From Rhodomicrobium sp052144215 (GTDB lineage: Bacteria > Pseudomonadota > Alphaproteobacteria > Rhizobiales > Rhodomicrobiaceae): 64,000 nt of DNA. Location: positions 4,923 through 68,922 of the forward strand of contig JBKQQS010000003.1 of assembly GCA_052144215.1 (NCBI GenBank). The letters are read 5' to 3'. This document shows positions 1 to 8,360 of the stretch, one piece after another (the first letter of the stretch is position 1; every line of letters begins with the position of its first letter). The position numbers were made by a program, and so were the translations under genes. The notes beneath the pieces are model-generated. The model was not told where the DNA came from, did no database searches, and worked only from the letters and a program-made list of their open reading frames with translations.

Positions 1-258
1 GCAATTCTTGGTCTGCGCGCGCTTTATTTCGTATTGTCCGGCATGATCGATAAATTCCGCTATTTAAAATTCGGTCTTTCTCTGGTGCTTATCTTCATAG
101 GTATAAAGATGATTTATAACTATCCCGACTGGCTGAAGGATATTCCAAACGAATGGGCCCTCGGCGTCACTGCCGTCTTGATCTTCGGGTCGATCTTCGC
201 GTCCCTTATCCGCAGCCGGATAGAGAAAAAAGAGGGGCGTGTAAGCACGCCCCGATAA
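1..258 (+). CDS. TerC/Alx-family integral membrane protein, C-terminal part
   Basis: The reading frame is open from base 1, so the gene starts outside the window. The visible 85 residues contain two hydrophobic segments. The stretch ending LKFGLSLVLIFIGIKMI, followed by a second helix and a basic tail, matches the C-terminus of the TerC/Alx/YkoY family. These multi-helix inner-membrane proteins are linked to tellurite resistance and to manganese or other metal export. A TTG inside this stretch could be read as a start, but the frame is clearly a continuation. Substrate specificity cannot be judged from this fragment. Confidence 0.8.
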   Translation, partial: AILGLRALYFVLSGMIDKFRYLKFGLSLVLIFIGIKMIYNYPDWLKDIPNEWALGVTAVLIFGSIFASLIRSRIEKKEGRVSTPR

Positions 259-306
259 AATTATCCACGGGCTTAGCTAGGGCATCGTGCGCTAAGCCGG
301 AGGCAC

Positions 307-371
307 CGTCATCACGAAGCGGCAAATCCTCCATGGCGATCCAGACAAAGGTTCAGAGGCTCGCAATGACG
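307..371. repeat. REP-like imperfect palindrome
   Basis: The left arm at 307-320 (CGTCATCACGAAGC) and the right arm at 359-371 (GCTCGCAATGACG) are imperfect inverted copies, bounded by CGTCAT and ATGACG. This resembles the extragenic palindromes scattered through Rhizobiales genomes. It lies between the convergent ends of the TerC-like gene and the thiolase gene. Whether it is repeated elsewhere in this genome cannot be seen here. Confidence 0.35.
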
Positions 372-397
372 TCGATTCCGAATCAGCGTCTGGTACG

Positions 398-1570
398 CTA
401 GCGCGCGCGCTCCAGGATGGAGCAGAAGTTCGCCACCGCGGCACCGCCCATGTTGAAGACCCCAGCAAGCCTCGCATCCGGAATCTGCATGCCGCCGGCC
501 TCACCCATGAGCTGCATTGAGGCCATGATGTGCATGGAGACGCCTGTGGCTCCGATGGGATGCCCCTTCGATTTGAGGCCGCCGGACGGGTTGACCGGAA
601 GCTTGCCGGTTTTCTCGGTCCAGCCTTCGCGAACGGCAATGTGACCTTTGCCAGGCCCCGTCAGTCCCATGGCTTCGTAATGAATAAGCTCGGCGATGGT
701 GAAGCAATCGTGCGTCTCCGCCAAACTGAGATCGCCGAGAGCGACACCGGCCCGCTCCAAAGCCTGCGCCCATGCCCGCCGCGCGCCATCGAAAGCGACC
801 GGATCGCGCCGCGAAATTGGCAGGATATCGTTCGCATGGGCTGTGCCGCGAAAACGGATCGCGCGCGGGGCATCGCCGGCCGCATCCTCCGCCACGAGCA
901 CGACAGCCGCTGCGCCATCCGAGATGAGCGAGCAATCGCTGCGGCGCAACGGATGGGTGACATAGGGGTTCTTCTCGGAGATTGTATTGCAGAACTCGAA
1001 GCCCAAATCTTTGCGCATTTGCGCCAGCGGATTCTCGACGCCATTGCGATGGTTTTTGGCGGCTATGCGGGCGAGTTCCTCGGAGCGGTCGCCATACCGC
1101 TGGAAATAGTTCTGGGCAATCCGGGCGAAGATTCCTGCAAAGCCGCCTTCGACGCCGGCTTCTTCTTTGCGGTAGCTCGCGCCGAGCAAGATGTCGCCCG
1201 TCTCGGCCGTGGGCTTCGCCGTCATTTTTTCAGCGCCAACCACAAGCGCGACCTTCCCCTGACCCGCTTCGAGGTAATTGAGGGCGGCATAGATTGCAGC
1301 CGAGCCGGTGGCGCAAGCGTCCTCAAGCCTCACTGCCGGTTTCGAGGCGAGCGCGGGTTCGCTGAGCGCGGGCAGCGCGCCTTGAAAATCCTGCTTTTGA
1401 AAGCCGTTGTTCATCACGCCCACAAAGATCCCGTCGACGTCCTCCGGTGCGATTTGGGCGTGATCGAGGGCAGGGCGGACGACGCGAGCCATGAGCGCTT
1501 CGGTATCGGGGTCCTCGAGCTTGCCAAAGGGCGAATGTGCCCAGCCTGTGATGAATGCCGAACGGGCCAT
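398..1570 (-). CDS. Thiolase-family acetyl-CoA acetyltransferase
   Basis: This 390-residue protein has thiolase-fold features. The nucleophilic cysteine is Cys86 in EDACATGSAA, a catalytic-histidine region reads AETHDCFTI, and GHPIGATG lies near residue 345. The C-terminal end (NMGGAAVANFC) has the degenerate form typical of the SCP2/acetyl-CoA C-acyltransferase subgroup rather than of biosynthetic PhaA. Members cleave or condense acyl-CoAs, but the substrate is not readable from the sequence. It is transcribed alone, with an ATG start at 1570. No beta-oxidation partner is adjacent, so the pathway assignment stays open. Confidence 0.85.
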   Translation of the reverse strand: MARSAFITGWAHSPFGKLEDPDTEALMARVVRPALDHAQIAPEDVDGIFVGVMNNGFQKQDFQGALPALSEPALASKPAVRLEDACATGSAAIYAALNYLEAGQGKVALVVGAEKMTAKPTAETGDILLGASYRKEEAGVEGGFAGIFARIAQNYFQRYGDRSEELARIAAKNHRNGVENPLAQMRKDLGFEFCNTISEKNPYVTHPLRRSDCSLISDGAAAVVLVAEDAAGDAPRAIRFRGTAHANDILPISRRDPVAFDGARRAWAQALERAGVALGDLSLAETHDCFTIAELIHYEAMGLTGPGKGHIAVREGWTEKTGKLPVNPSGGLKSKGHPIGATGVSMHIMASMQLMGEAGGMQIPDARLAGVFNMGGAAVANFCSILERAR

Positions 1571-1814
1571 GGGATCCTCCTGCTTGGTGCGACAGGGTTA
1601 ATATAGCGGTGGAAAGGAAGTTCGCAAAGGTTGAACTATTCAGCGCCGCCTGTGGGCCGCGCAACCGGGGCTTAAACATAAAATGACTAAATTTAGCGAA
1701 GTGCGATTTAGCCCTTGTTCGAGCCAAATCCAGCCGGCATTCTGTGAACTACTCATTAGCAAACCGGCAGCTTCCGGTTTTGCGAAGCGAGGACACTCGC
1801 GGGGAGATCTTCCT

Positions 1815-2513
1815 ATGTTCAAAATTGCTCAATACATCCTCGGCGCCGGGCTCATGATCGGCGCTTCCGCCGCCTCGGCGGGGGACCTCATGCCCGATTC
1901 TGCAGACGGCATTATGAACTCATGCCGGTCCGATTATCACCGGATGTGCTCCTATGTCGTGCCGGGGGACGGCCGGGCGGCGCGCTGCCTGCTCGACCAT
2001 GAAATGGACCTGACGCCAGCGTGCCTTAGCGCGATCAAGATCGCCACGTCCGTCGAGGCCTGCATGCCCGACTACCGGCGCTTTTGTCCGGGCGTACCGG
2101 CGGGCCCCCGGGCATTTCGATGCCTTGCCGATCGGACGGACATGCTGGCTCCGCAATGCCGGCGCGTCGTGGACGCAAATGCGCCCTATATGCTGCCGCA
2201 GGACGGGCAGTATAGCTACAATGGGGGACCCGCTCCCTACGAAACGCCAAATCCCCGCGGCTATGCCGATCGCAACGGTTACCCGGACGAAGACCGCTAT
2301 GCCGGCGAGGGTGCCCCTCAACCATGGTCCGGCAGCGGCTATGCCTACCGCAATCGTCAACAGGATGAGGATCCCGGCGCCAATGAAGGCGCGCCGCGCT
2401 TCAGGTCTTACGACGATCGCTACGCTGGGCGCGGCTACTCGGAGCGGGACGGCGATTACGGCGCTCCCCGCGACCGGTATGAGCCCGATGAGGAACGCGA
2501 GCCGGCCCGGTAG
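1815..2513 (+). CDS. Secreted Cys-rich repeat protein (GLG1/FGFR-type repeats)
   Basis: I start at the ATG at 1815, because the protein then opens with a signal peptide (FKIAQYILGAGLMIGASAASA). About 90 mature residues follow that carry two units with regularly spaced cysteines, e.g. CRSDYHRMCSYVVPGDGRAARC and CMPDYRRFCPGVPAGPRAFRC-like patterns (first 20 residues of each are typical). This spacing matches the Cys-rich GLG1/FGFR repeat found in small periplasmic alphaproteobacterial proteins. The second half is low complexity, rich in Tyr, Asp, Arg, Gly and Pro, and probably disordered. The function is unknown. A longer in-frame ORF from 1683 lacks a signal-like start and is less likely. Confidence 0.7.
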   Translation: MFKIAQYILGAGLMIGASAASAGDLMPDSADGIMNSCRSDYHRMCSYVVPGDGRAARCLLDHEMDLTPACLSAIKIATSVEACMPDYRRFCPGVPAGPRAFRCLADRTDMLAPQCRRVVDANAPYMLPQDGQYSYNGGPAPYETPNPRGYADRNGYPDEDRYAGEGAPQPWSGSGYAYRNRQQDEDPGANEGAPRFRSYDDRYAGRGYSERDGDYGAPRDRYEPDEEREPAR

Positions 2514-2525
2514 CCTCGCTGGCGG

Positions 2526-3827
2526 TTAGACCGATGGGCTCGCGGGAGCGTCGCCCCAAAGATTGTTCATTCTCTCGACCTTGAAGCCGTGGAGCCGGAG
2601 CCGCTCCACGGTAGCATCTGCGTGGGCTCTATCCTTCGTCTCGATCACGATTTCGACTGCCGCGCCTTTCGCCGGCACGTCGAGGTAAAGGCGCCGGTGA
2701 TAGACTTCGAGAATGTTGGCGCCGCAACGGCCGAGCTCGCTTGCGATCTCGCCGAGCATTCCAGGCCTATCGGCGATGGAAATACGCAAGGAGACGACCT
2801 TACTCTCCCGCTCCAGCCCCCGCATCAGGATGGAGGCGAGCACGCGCGGATCGATGTTCGCCCCGCATTGAAGGAGCCCAACGCGTCTGCCGGCAAATCT
2901 GGGCTTGTCCGAAAGCACCGCGGCCAGTCCCGCCGCACTTGCTCCTTCGGCGATGGTCTTTTGCAGGCTGGCCAGGCAAAAAATGCCCTCCTCAATGGCC
3001 GCCTCGCTCACGAGAACGACGTCCTGAACGAGTTCGCGGATCATGGGCAGCGTGTGCACGCCGCAAGAGGGGACTGCGATGCCTTCGGCCAAGGTCGGCC
3101 CGCCGCAGCGTGCAGGCACCCCGCGCAAAGCCGCGTAGACGCTAGGATAGGATTCCACCTCGACGCCGATAATTTCCACCGCCGGTTCGAGCGCCTTCAC
3201 CGCCGCGGCAACGCCGGAGATGAAACCGCCGCCGCCGATGGGGACAACCATACAATCGAGGGAAGGGCAATCTTGAATGAACTCAAGCCCAGCGGTGCCT
3301 TGCCCCGCGATCACAACGGGATCGTCATAGGGGTGAATGAGGGTGAAGCCATGCTCTGCGATCATCGCATCGGCGAGCTTTTGCGATCCAGCTATGTCCT
3401 CGCCGGACAAGATCACCTTGGCGCCATAGCTCTCGGTATTGGCAACCTTGTTGAAGGGGGTGCCCACGGGCATGACGACGGTGGCTGGGATGCCGAGCCG
3501 GGCGGCATGATAGGCCACGGCCTGAGCGTGGTTACCGGCCGAAATCGCAATCGCACCCCGCTTGCGCGCCGCGTCATCCAGCGAAAGCAGCTTGAGCAGC
3601 GCGCCGCGTTCCTTGAAGCTGCCGGTCGCCTGCATGGACTCGTATTTCAGGAAAATCTGAGCGCCAGATAGCGCAGAGAGCTTCGGCGCCTCCACCACTG
3701 GCGTGCGAATGATGGCGCCCTTAAGCTGCCCGGCGGCCGCTTCGATCGCTTCCAGGCGGGTCGCAGGATCGTCCAGCGATGCTGGAAACGACAGCCTATG
3801 CCCCTGCGAAGAACCTTGTGCTGTCAT
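2526..3827 (-). CDS. ilvA: Threonine ammonia-lyase (threonine dehydratase) with ACT-like C-terminus
   Basis: This 433-residue fold-type II PLP enzyme deaminates threonine to 2-oxobutanoate. The PLP lysine is in SMQATGSFKERGALL, and the glycine-rich phosphate loop is VPIGGGGFISG. After the catalytic domain, a C-terminal region of about 85 residues (SLRISIADRPGMLGEIASEL) is an ACT-type sensor. The length and single ACT domain fit the shorter catabolic/biodegradative-like form rather than the 514-residue E. coli IlvA. It starts at an ATG and is monocistronic. A role in isoleucine synthesis is plausible but not shown by its neighbours. Confidence 0.88.
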   Translation of the reverse strand: MTAQGSSQGHRLSFPASLDDPATRLEAIEAAAGQLKGAIIRTPVVEAPKLSALSGAQIFLKYESMQATGSFKERGALLKLLSLDDAARKRGAIAISAGNHAQAVAYHAARLGIPATVVMPVGTPFNKVANTESYGAKVILSGEDIAGSQKLADAMIAEHGFTLIHPYDDPVVIAGQGTAGLEFIQDCPSLDCMVVPIGGGGFISGVAAAVKALEPAVEIIGVEVESYPSVYAALRGVPARCGGPTLAEGIAVPSCGVHTLPMIRELVQDVVLVSEAAIEEGIFCLASLQKTIAEGASAAGLAAVLSDKPRFAGRRVGLLQCGANIDPRVLASILMRGLERESKVVSLRISIADRPGMLGEIASELGRCGANILEVYHRRLYLDVPAKGAAVEIVIETKDRAHADATVERLRLHGFKVERMNNLWGDAPASPSV

Positions 3828-4166
3828 GGCCGGGCTTAACCCTCGTTGACCCTAATTCTTTGGCTACGGATCGCCTACGATCGGCACCCAAAGCCTTTAG
3901 CGCGGCATTATAGAAAAAGGCGCCTTAGCGAAGCTTTTGTGTTTAACGGACTTTTCCGGCGCAAGGTTTTGGCAAGATAATCAAAGCCGGCGCCGTTTAC
4001 CACGCCAAAATCGGCCGCGCCCCGCGCCCGGGCGTTATGAGAGCGTTTCGCGCGCGCCGCTGAGGCGATTTCAATGCGAATCGACGAGGTAAAAGCGGCG
4101 GTGGAACCTTGAGGCATCGTGCGTTTAACTGGCACAACGTCGATCGCACGCGATGATGCCTTGGAT

Positions 4167-4310
4167 TCAGATCGTGGCGGCGCTGGGCTTGAATGTCACC
4201 ACACCGCGCCCCTCGCTTTCTGCTTTCGCTCGCGGTTTGGCGACGATCTCCACATCGAGATTGAAAGCCGTCAAAAAGCCGATCAGCCGCTCACCGGTTC
4301 CAGCTGCTAA
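4167..4310 (-). pseudogene. Remnant of an XRE-type antitoxin (C-terminal part)
   Basis: On the minus strand a short open stretch of about 47 codons ends in a stop at 4167-4169. It encodes ERLIGFLTAFNLDVEIVAKP followed by a Gly-Arg-rich tail. This pattern (a leucine-rich helix, then 'DVEIVxKP') is the C-terminal end of COG5606-like HigA/XRE antitoxins. The frame is closed upstream by a stop, so the DNA-binding half is missing. It lies just before the MntA-HepT pair, on the opposite strand. The family match is from memory of the motif only. Confidence 0.4.
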
Positions 4311-4375
4311 GAATCCGGCTCGCTTCTATTCATGCCGCCTAATTGAGACCCGTAGCGTCCGCCAGCCCACCCATG

Positions 4376-4391
4376 ATAGAATTCATTCTAT
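4376..4391. promoter_or_regulatory. 16-bp palindrome at the mntA start, likely operator
   Basis: ATAGAAT-TC-ATTCTAT is a perfect inverted repeat that runs into the ATG of the nucleotidyltransferase gene. Palindromes overlapping the start region of toxin-antitoxin operons commonly serve autoregulation. That role is inferred here. Confidence 0.5.
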
Positions 4392-4683
4392 GACACGCGA
4401 TAAAGCCATCCGCCGATTGAAAGAGCACGAAGCCGAGCTGCGCGAGCTTGGCGTCGAGCGACTCTATTTGTTCGGCTCCACGGCGAGCGATACTGCCGGC
4501 CCCGATTCGGACGTCGATCTCTTCTTCGATTATACAAAGGGGAAGCTCGGCCTCTTCGGTCTGATGGAGGTGAAAGAGCGCGCCGCCGCCATACTGGGTA
4601 GGCACGTCGACATTATGACCCGTGACAGCATTCACCGCGTGCTGCGCCCGCGCATCGAACAATCGGCCGTGCTCGTGTTTTGA
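4390..4683 (+). CDS. mntA: MntA-type antitoxin nucleotidyltransferase
   Basis: This 97-residue minimal nucleotidyltransferase has the GSX10DXD motif intact: Gly29-Ser30, then Asp41-Val-Asp43. MntA antitoxins add AMP to a tyrosine of the partner HEPN toxin and so silence it (type VII system). The ATG at 4390 is chosen because the fold begins there; a longer in-frame ORF from 4153 has no similarity upstream. Its TGA overlaps the ATG of the next gene, indicating translational coupling. Confidence 0.85.
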   Translation: MTRDKAIRRLKEHEAELRELGVERLYLFGSTASDTAGPDSDVDLFFDYTKGKLGLFGLMEVKERAAAILGRHVDIMTRDSIHRVLRPRIEQSAVLVF

Positions 4684-5048
4684 TGTCCGGCCGCTCCGCA
4701 ATCGCTCGTCTGACGGACATCGTCGAAGCCAGCGAGAAAATCCGCGACCTTCTCCGCGATCTTTCACTGGAAAGCTTCGAAGCCGATTGGCAGATGCAAT
4801 GGCTGGTCGAGCGCGGGATCGAGATCATCTCCGAAGCAAGCCGGCGCCTGCCCGAAGATATTAAAAAGCGGCACTCCAACATTCCCTGGCCGAAGGTCGC
4901 CGGCATTGGCAACGTCTTGCGCCATAATTACGAGCATGTCTCTGCCGCGATCCTTTGGACCCTTGTGCGCACCGAGTTGCCCATGCTCGAGCATATCTGC
5001 CGGGACGAGCTGACCGCGGAGTTGGCGAAAGAACAACCCGAGTCTTAG
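4683..5048 (+). CDS. hepT: HepT-like HEPN-domain ribonuclease toxin
   Basis: This 121-residue all-helical protein of the HEPN/DUF86 family has the catalytic Rx4-6H motif as RHNYEH near residue 83, followed by a C-terminal helix. HepT toxins cleave RNA and are neutralised by AMPylation near this motif; the tyrosine within RHNYEH is the likely target. The start is the ATG at 4683, overlapping the mntA stop as TGATG. It is the downstream partner of mntA, in the canonical order, and both proteins look intact. Confidence 0.85.
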   Translation: MSGRSAIARLTDIVEASEKIRDLLRDLSLESFEADWQMQWLVERGIEIISEASRRLPEDIKKRHSNIPWPKVAGIGNVLRHNYEHVSAAILWTLVRTELPMLEHICRDELTAELAKEQPES

Positions 5049-5058
5049 AGCATCGCTG

Positions 5059-6111
5059 TCACGCCGCCTTCAAAAGCCGCGCGGCCTCCACGGCGAAATA
5101 GGTGAGGATCCCGGCTGCCCCCGCGCGGCGGAATGCGAGCAGGCTTTCGAGCACACAGCGCTCGCGCGATAGCCAGCCATTCTCAAACGCCGCCGTCAGC
5201 ATCGCGTATTCGCCCGACACTTGATACACGAAGGTCGGGACATGGAATGTGTCGTGAACCCGCCGCACGATGTCGAGATAGGGCATGCCGGGCTTCACCA
5301 TCACATAATCGGCGCCCTCGGCCAGATCGAGCGCCACCTCGCGCAGCGCCTCATCGGAATTCGCGGGGTCCATTTGATAGGTGCGCTTGTCGCCCTTGAG
5401 CGTGCCCGATGAGCCGACGGCGTCGCGGAACGGGCCGTAGAACGCGGACGCATATTTGGCGGCGTAGGACATGATAAGCGTGTTCTTGAGCCCACGCCCC
5501 TCCAGCGCCTGCCGGATCGCACCCACCCGCCCGTCCATCATGTCGGAGGGAGCGAGCACATCGCAGCCGGCTTCCGCTTGCACGAGAGCTTGGCGCACGA
5601 GCGCTTCGAGCGTTTCGTCATTGGCGATCTCGCCGCCGATCATGAGCCCGTCATGCCCGTGGCTGGTGTAGGGATCGAGCGCCACGTCGCAGATCACGCC
5701 CATTTCCGGCACGCGCGCCTTGATGGCGCGAACGGCGCGGCAGACGAGGTTTTCGGGGTTGAAGGCCTCAGTTGCAGCCTCATCGCGAAGCTTCGGCTGT
5801 GTGTAGGGGAAGAGCGCAATCGCGGGGATGCCAAGCCCAGCCGCCTCTTCGGCAGCGCTTACGGCAAGGTCGATGGAAAGCCGCTCGACGCCCGGCATGG
5901 ACGCAATCGCTTGCCTCGCCTTTTTTCCGTCCGCGACAAAAATGGGCCAAATCAAATTCGCTGGGCTCAGCGAGGTTTCGGCCACGAGCGCGCGCGACCA
6001 CGCCGCTTGCCTCGGCCGGCGCAGACGCGTGGCGGGATAGCCGTGCGAAAGGCTTTTGGGAAGCGGGGCCTGGCTTGCGAGGAATGCGGAGGGATTTGCC
6101 GGTACTGTCAC
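5059..6111 (-). CDS. hemB: Porphobilinogen synthase (delta-aminolevulinic acid dehydratase)
   Basis: This enzyme condenses two 5-aminolevulinates to porphobilinogen in tetrapyrrole synthesis. Both active-site lysine regions are visible: MSYAAKYASAFYGPFRDA and YVMVKPGMPYLDIV. I take the GTG at 6111 because a GGGAG ribosome-binding site sits just upstream and the resulting 350 residues fit the family. The frame extends to 6195 but without HemB similarity. It is transcribed divergently from the structured RNA and thiO, and its 3' end is 10 bp from that of hepT. Confidence 0.92.
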   Translation of the reverse strand: MTVPANPSAFLASQAPLPKSLSHGYPATRLRRPRQAAWSRALVAETSLSPANLIWPIFVADGKKARQAIASMPGVERLSIDLAVSAAEEAAGLGIPAIALFPYTQPKLRDEAATEAFNPENLVCRAVRAIKARVPEMGVICDVALDPYTSHGHDGLMIGGEIANDETLEALVRQALVQAEAGCDVLAPSDMMDGRVGAIRQALEGRGLKNTLIMSYAAKYASAFYGPFRDAVGSSGTLKGDKRTYQMDPANSDEALREVALDLAEGADYVMVKPGMPYLDIVRRVHDTFHVPTFVYQVSGEYAMLTAAFENGWLSRERCVLESLLAFRRAGAAGILTYFAVEAARLLKAA

Positions 6112-6230
6112 GTTGTTCTCCCGAAAGTGCCTGTCTTTACGACGGAAAGGCGCTTGACACAAGGGGCCGCGCACGCTAGAACAAACACAGAACATCGGCG
6201 AGGGCGCCGCAATTCCCTCAAGCCGGTGCC

Positions 6231-6343
6231 AGCAAGCAAGCGAGCCAATACCCCGGTTTTTGTTTCGAGTCTCCGGTGATCGCGTTCCCCAAGCCCCCGC
6301 AAGGGAACGCGGAAGCCCCCATGGCCGCTTGCTTGCTTTTTTT
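6231..6343 (+). ncRNA. Candidate structured RNA between hemB and thiO
   Basis: A perfect 12-bp closing stem pairs 6231-6242 (AGCAAGCAAGCG) with 6326-6337. A bulged A and a further GCCA/TGGC helix extend it. Inside is a 9-bp hairpin, 6281-6289 with 6303-6311, plus a short CCGG/CCGG pairing. A run of seven Ts follows the closing stem, as expected for a factor-independent RNA end on the plus strand. A rod with an open centre and a 3'-arm hairpin recalls 6S RNA, but about 110 nt is short for that and I cannot confirm the family. A leader attenuator for thiO is the alternative. Confidence 0.4.
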
Positions 6344-6367
6344 GTGCGCCTGCCTCAGATGATGGGC

Positions 6368-7363
6368 ATGGCAAAAATAGACGTCGTAGGCGCCGGGATC
6401 GTTGGCCTGTGGCAGGCCTTTCTTCTTCAACGCCGCGGCCATGACGTGAGTTTGTGGGACAGCGCAGGAATTCCTGGCGGCAGACCGGCGAGCCGTTTGG
6501 CGGGCGCAATGCTTGGGCCCTATTGCGAAGGCGAGCCGGGCCACCAGATGGCGCGGGCGCTCGGCATCGAATCGCTACCCATTTGGCTGGAGCATTATCC
6601 CGGTACCGCTGTGACCGGTACGCTCGTTGTGGCCTCCGCCCGCGATCGCGCGGAATTGCAGCGATTCGCCGCGCAGACGCTAGCCTACCGGCGGCTCGGA
6701 GCGCAAGATATCGCCGAACTTGAGCCCGCTCTTGAGGGCCGCTTCCGCGACGGGCTTTTCTTCGCCGGCGGGGCCCATGTCGAGCCCGGCCCGGCTATGG
6801 ATTTCCTGGCCGGTGAGGCGCTGCGGCTTGGCGTCAAAAGCCATGTCCGGCCCTACGATGGCGGGGGAGACGGCTGGACGATCGATTGCCGGGGGATTGC
6901 GGCGCGCGCGGCATTCAAAACGCTGAGGGGCGTGCGCGGCGAGCGCATCGTGCTCGAATCTCCAGAGATCCAGCTCAACCGGCCGGTGCGGCTCCTGCAC
7001 CCGCGCATTCCGTTTTACATCGTGCCCTGGACGCAAAACCGTTTCATGATCGGTGCAACGGTGGTCGAAAGCGGCGATGACGGGCCCGCCAGCTTGCGCT
7101 CGGTTGCCGAGCTTCTGTCTTGTGCCTACTCACTCGCTCCGGAGCTTGGCGAGGCGCGGATCGTTGACATCGCTGCGGGCGTGCGCCCAAGCTTTCCCGA
7201 TAACGCACCGAAAATCATCGTCCGGGGCCGCCGCATCTTCGTCAACGGCCTCTACCGCTATGGATTTCTCGTCTCACCCATACTAGCGCAGCTAACCGCG
7301 GATTATATAGAGAAGGCTGCATTGCGCGAGGGAGTTGTCTTTGAAGATCACGGTGAATGGTGA
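6368..7363 (+). CDS. thiO: Glycine oxidase ThiO
   Basis: This 331-residue FAD-dependent oxidoreductase has an N-terminal Rossmann motif (VVGAGIVGLWQAFLL) and a C-terminal FAD-contact region (RIFVNGLYRYGFLVSP). ThiO oxidises glycine to dehydroglycine, the nitrogen donor for the thiazole of thiamine. Three ATGs lie close together (6359, 6362, 6368); I use 6368, right at the Rossmann strand. Its 3' end overlaps the start of thiS, and thiG follows, so the role is well supported by context. Confidence 0.88.
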   Translation: MAKIDVVGAGIVGLWQAFLLQRRGHDVSLWDSAGIPGGRPASRLAGAMLGPYCEGEPGHQMARALGIESLPIWLEHYPGTAVTGTLVVASARDRAELQRFAAQTLAYRRLGAQDIAELEPALEGRFRDGLFFAGGAHVEPGPAMDFLAGEALRLGVKSHVRPYDGGGDGWTIDCRGIAARAAFKTLRGVRGERIVLESPEIQLNRPVRLLHPRIPFYIVPWTQNRFMIGATVVESGDDGPASLRSVAELLSCAYSLAPELGEARIVDIAAGVRPSFPDNAPKIIVRGRRIFVNGLYRYGFLVSPILAQLTADYIEKAALREGVVFEDHGEW

Positions 7364-7538
7364 GGCCCGCACTACAGACGCGCGCACGCTCGCCGAGTTG
7401 TGCGGCGAGCTTGGACTTTTGGACGCGAAGGTCGCAACCGCGCGGAACGGGGAATTCGTGCCCGCCAAGCTTAGGGCCGGGGTGAGCCTTGCTGAGGGCG
7501 ATGCCATCGAGGTTCTGTCCCCGCGTCAGGGAGGTTAA
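7341..7538 (+). CDS. thiS: Sulfur carrier protein ThiS
   Basis: This 65-residue beta-grasp protein ends in Gly-Gly, the C-terminus that is adenylated and thiocarboxylated to carry sulfur for thiazole formation. It overlaps the last 23 bases of thiO. Two TTG codons could start it; I prefer 7341 because GAGGGAG sits six bases upstream, whereas TTG 7335 directly abuts that site. It is followed four bases later by thiG. Confidence 0.88.
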   Translation: MKITVNGEARTTDARTLAELCGELGLLDAKVATARNGEFVPAKLRAGVSLAEGDAIEVLSPRQGG

Positions 7539-7541
7539 GCC

Positions 7542-8360
7542 ATGAGCGAGCGGCCTTCGACAAGCGGCGGCGGCGCTGAGGACCGTCTGTCGCTTTATGG
7601 CGAGGTTCTGCCGTCCCGGCTTCTGCTCGGCACGGCGCTTTATCCCTCGCCCGATATCCTACGCCGCGCCGTCGAGGCGGCGGGGCCCGCAATCCTGACC
7701 GTTTCCTTGCGGCGCGAAAGCGGCAGGGACGCCAGCGCCGGCCAGCGCTTTTTCGAACTGGTGAAAAGCCTTGGCGCGCGCATCCTCCCCAACACCGCAG
7801 GCTGCCACACGGCCCGCGAGGCGATGACCACGGCGCAAATGGCGCGCGAGCTCTTCGAGACGGACTGGATCAAGCTCGAAGTGATCGCCAATGACGATAC
7901 GCTACAACCCGATGTGTTCGGCCTTGCCGAGGCTGCGGGCGCGCTTGCCCGCGACGGGTTTAAAGTCTTGCCCTATTGCACCGAGGATTTGAGCGTCGCC
8001 GAGCGGCTTTTAAGCGCGGGCTGCCAGGTTCTCATGCCGTGGGCCGCGCCGATCGGCACAGCGCGGGGCCTCATAAACCCTTACGCGCTGCGCAGCCTGC
8101 GGGCCTATTTTCCGGATACCCCTCTGATCGTCGACGCCGGCATCGGCGCGCCCTCGCATGCGGCGCAAGCGATGGAGCTGGGCTTCGATGGCGTGCTTCT
8201 CAACACCGCGGTCGCGAAGGCCAGCGATCCCGTCTCGATGGCGGCAGCGTTCGCGCAGGCCATCGAGGCCGGCCGCCTGGCCTATAGGGCGGGGCTCATG
8301 CCGTGCCGGGATATGGCAAGCCCGTCGACCCCGGTTGCGGGCCTCGCCTTCCGGGATTGA
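7542..8360 (+). CDS. thiG: Thiazole synthase ThiG
   Basis: This 272-residue TIM-barrel enzyme assembles the thiazole phosphate from DXP, dehydroglycine and ThiS thiocarboxylate. The Schiff-base lysine lies in DWIKLEVIAND, and the phosphate-binding strand region is VDAGIGAPSHAAQAMELG. It is the last gene of the thiO-thiS-thiG operon here. In many relatives thiE follows directly; here thiE is 3.2 kb away, beyond an unrelated lipoprotein gene. Confidence 0.93.
   Translation: MSERPSTSGGGAEDRLSLYGEVLPSRLLLGTALYPSPDILRRAVEAAGPAILTVSLRRESGRDASAGQRFFELVKSLGARILPNTAGCHTAREAMTTAQMARELFETDWIKLEVIANDDTLQPDVFGLAEAAGALARDGFKVLPYCTEDLSVAERLLSAGCQVLMPWAAPIGTARGLINPYALRSLRAYFPDTPLIVDAGIGAPSHAAQAMELGFDGVLLNTAVAKASDPVSMAAAFAQAIEAGRLAYRAGLMPCRDMASPSTPVAGLAFRD

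Noticed and set aside
3908..4135. 75-codon minus-strand ORF near the toxin-antitoxin genes
   Set aside because: No domain, no ribosome-binding site, and a Ser/Arg/Ala-rich translation; probably chance.
6112..6367. TPP riboswitch upstream of thiO
   Set aside because: The CTGAGA core and the ACCTGA...GGATAATGCC helix of TPP riboswitches are not present in this leader.
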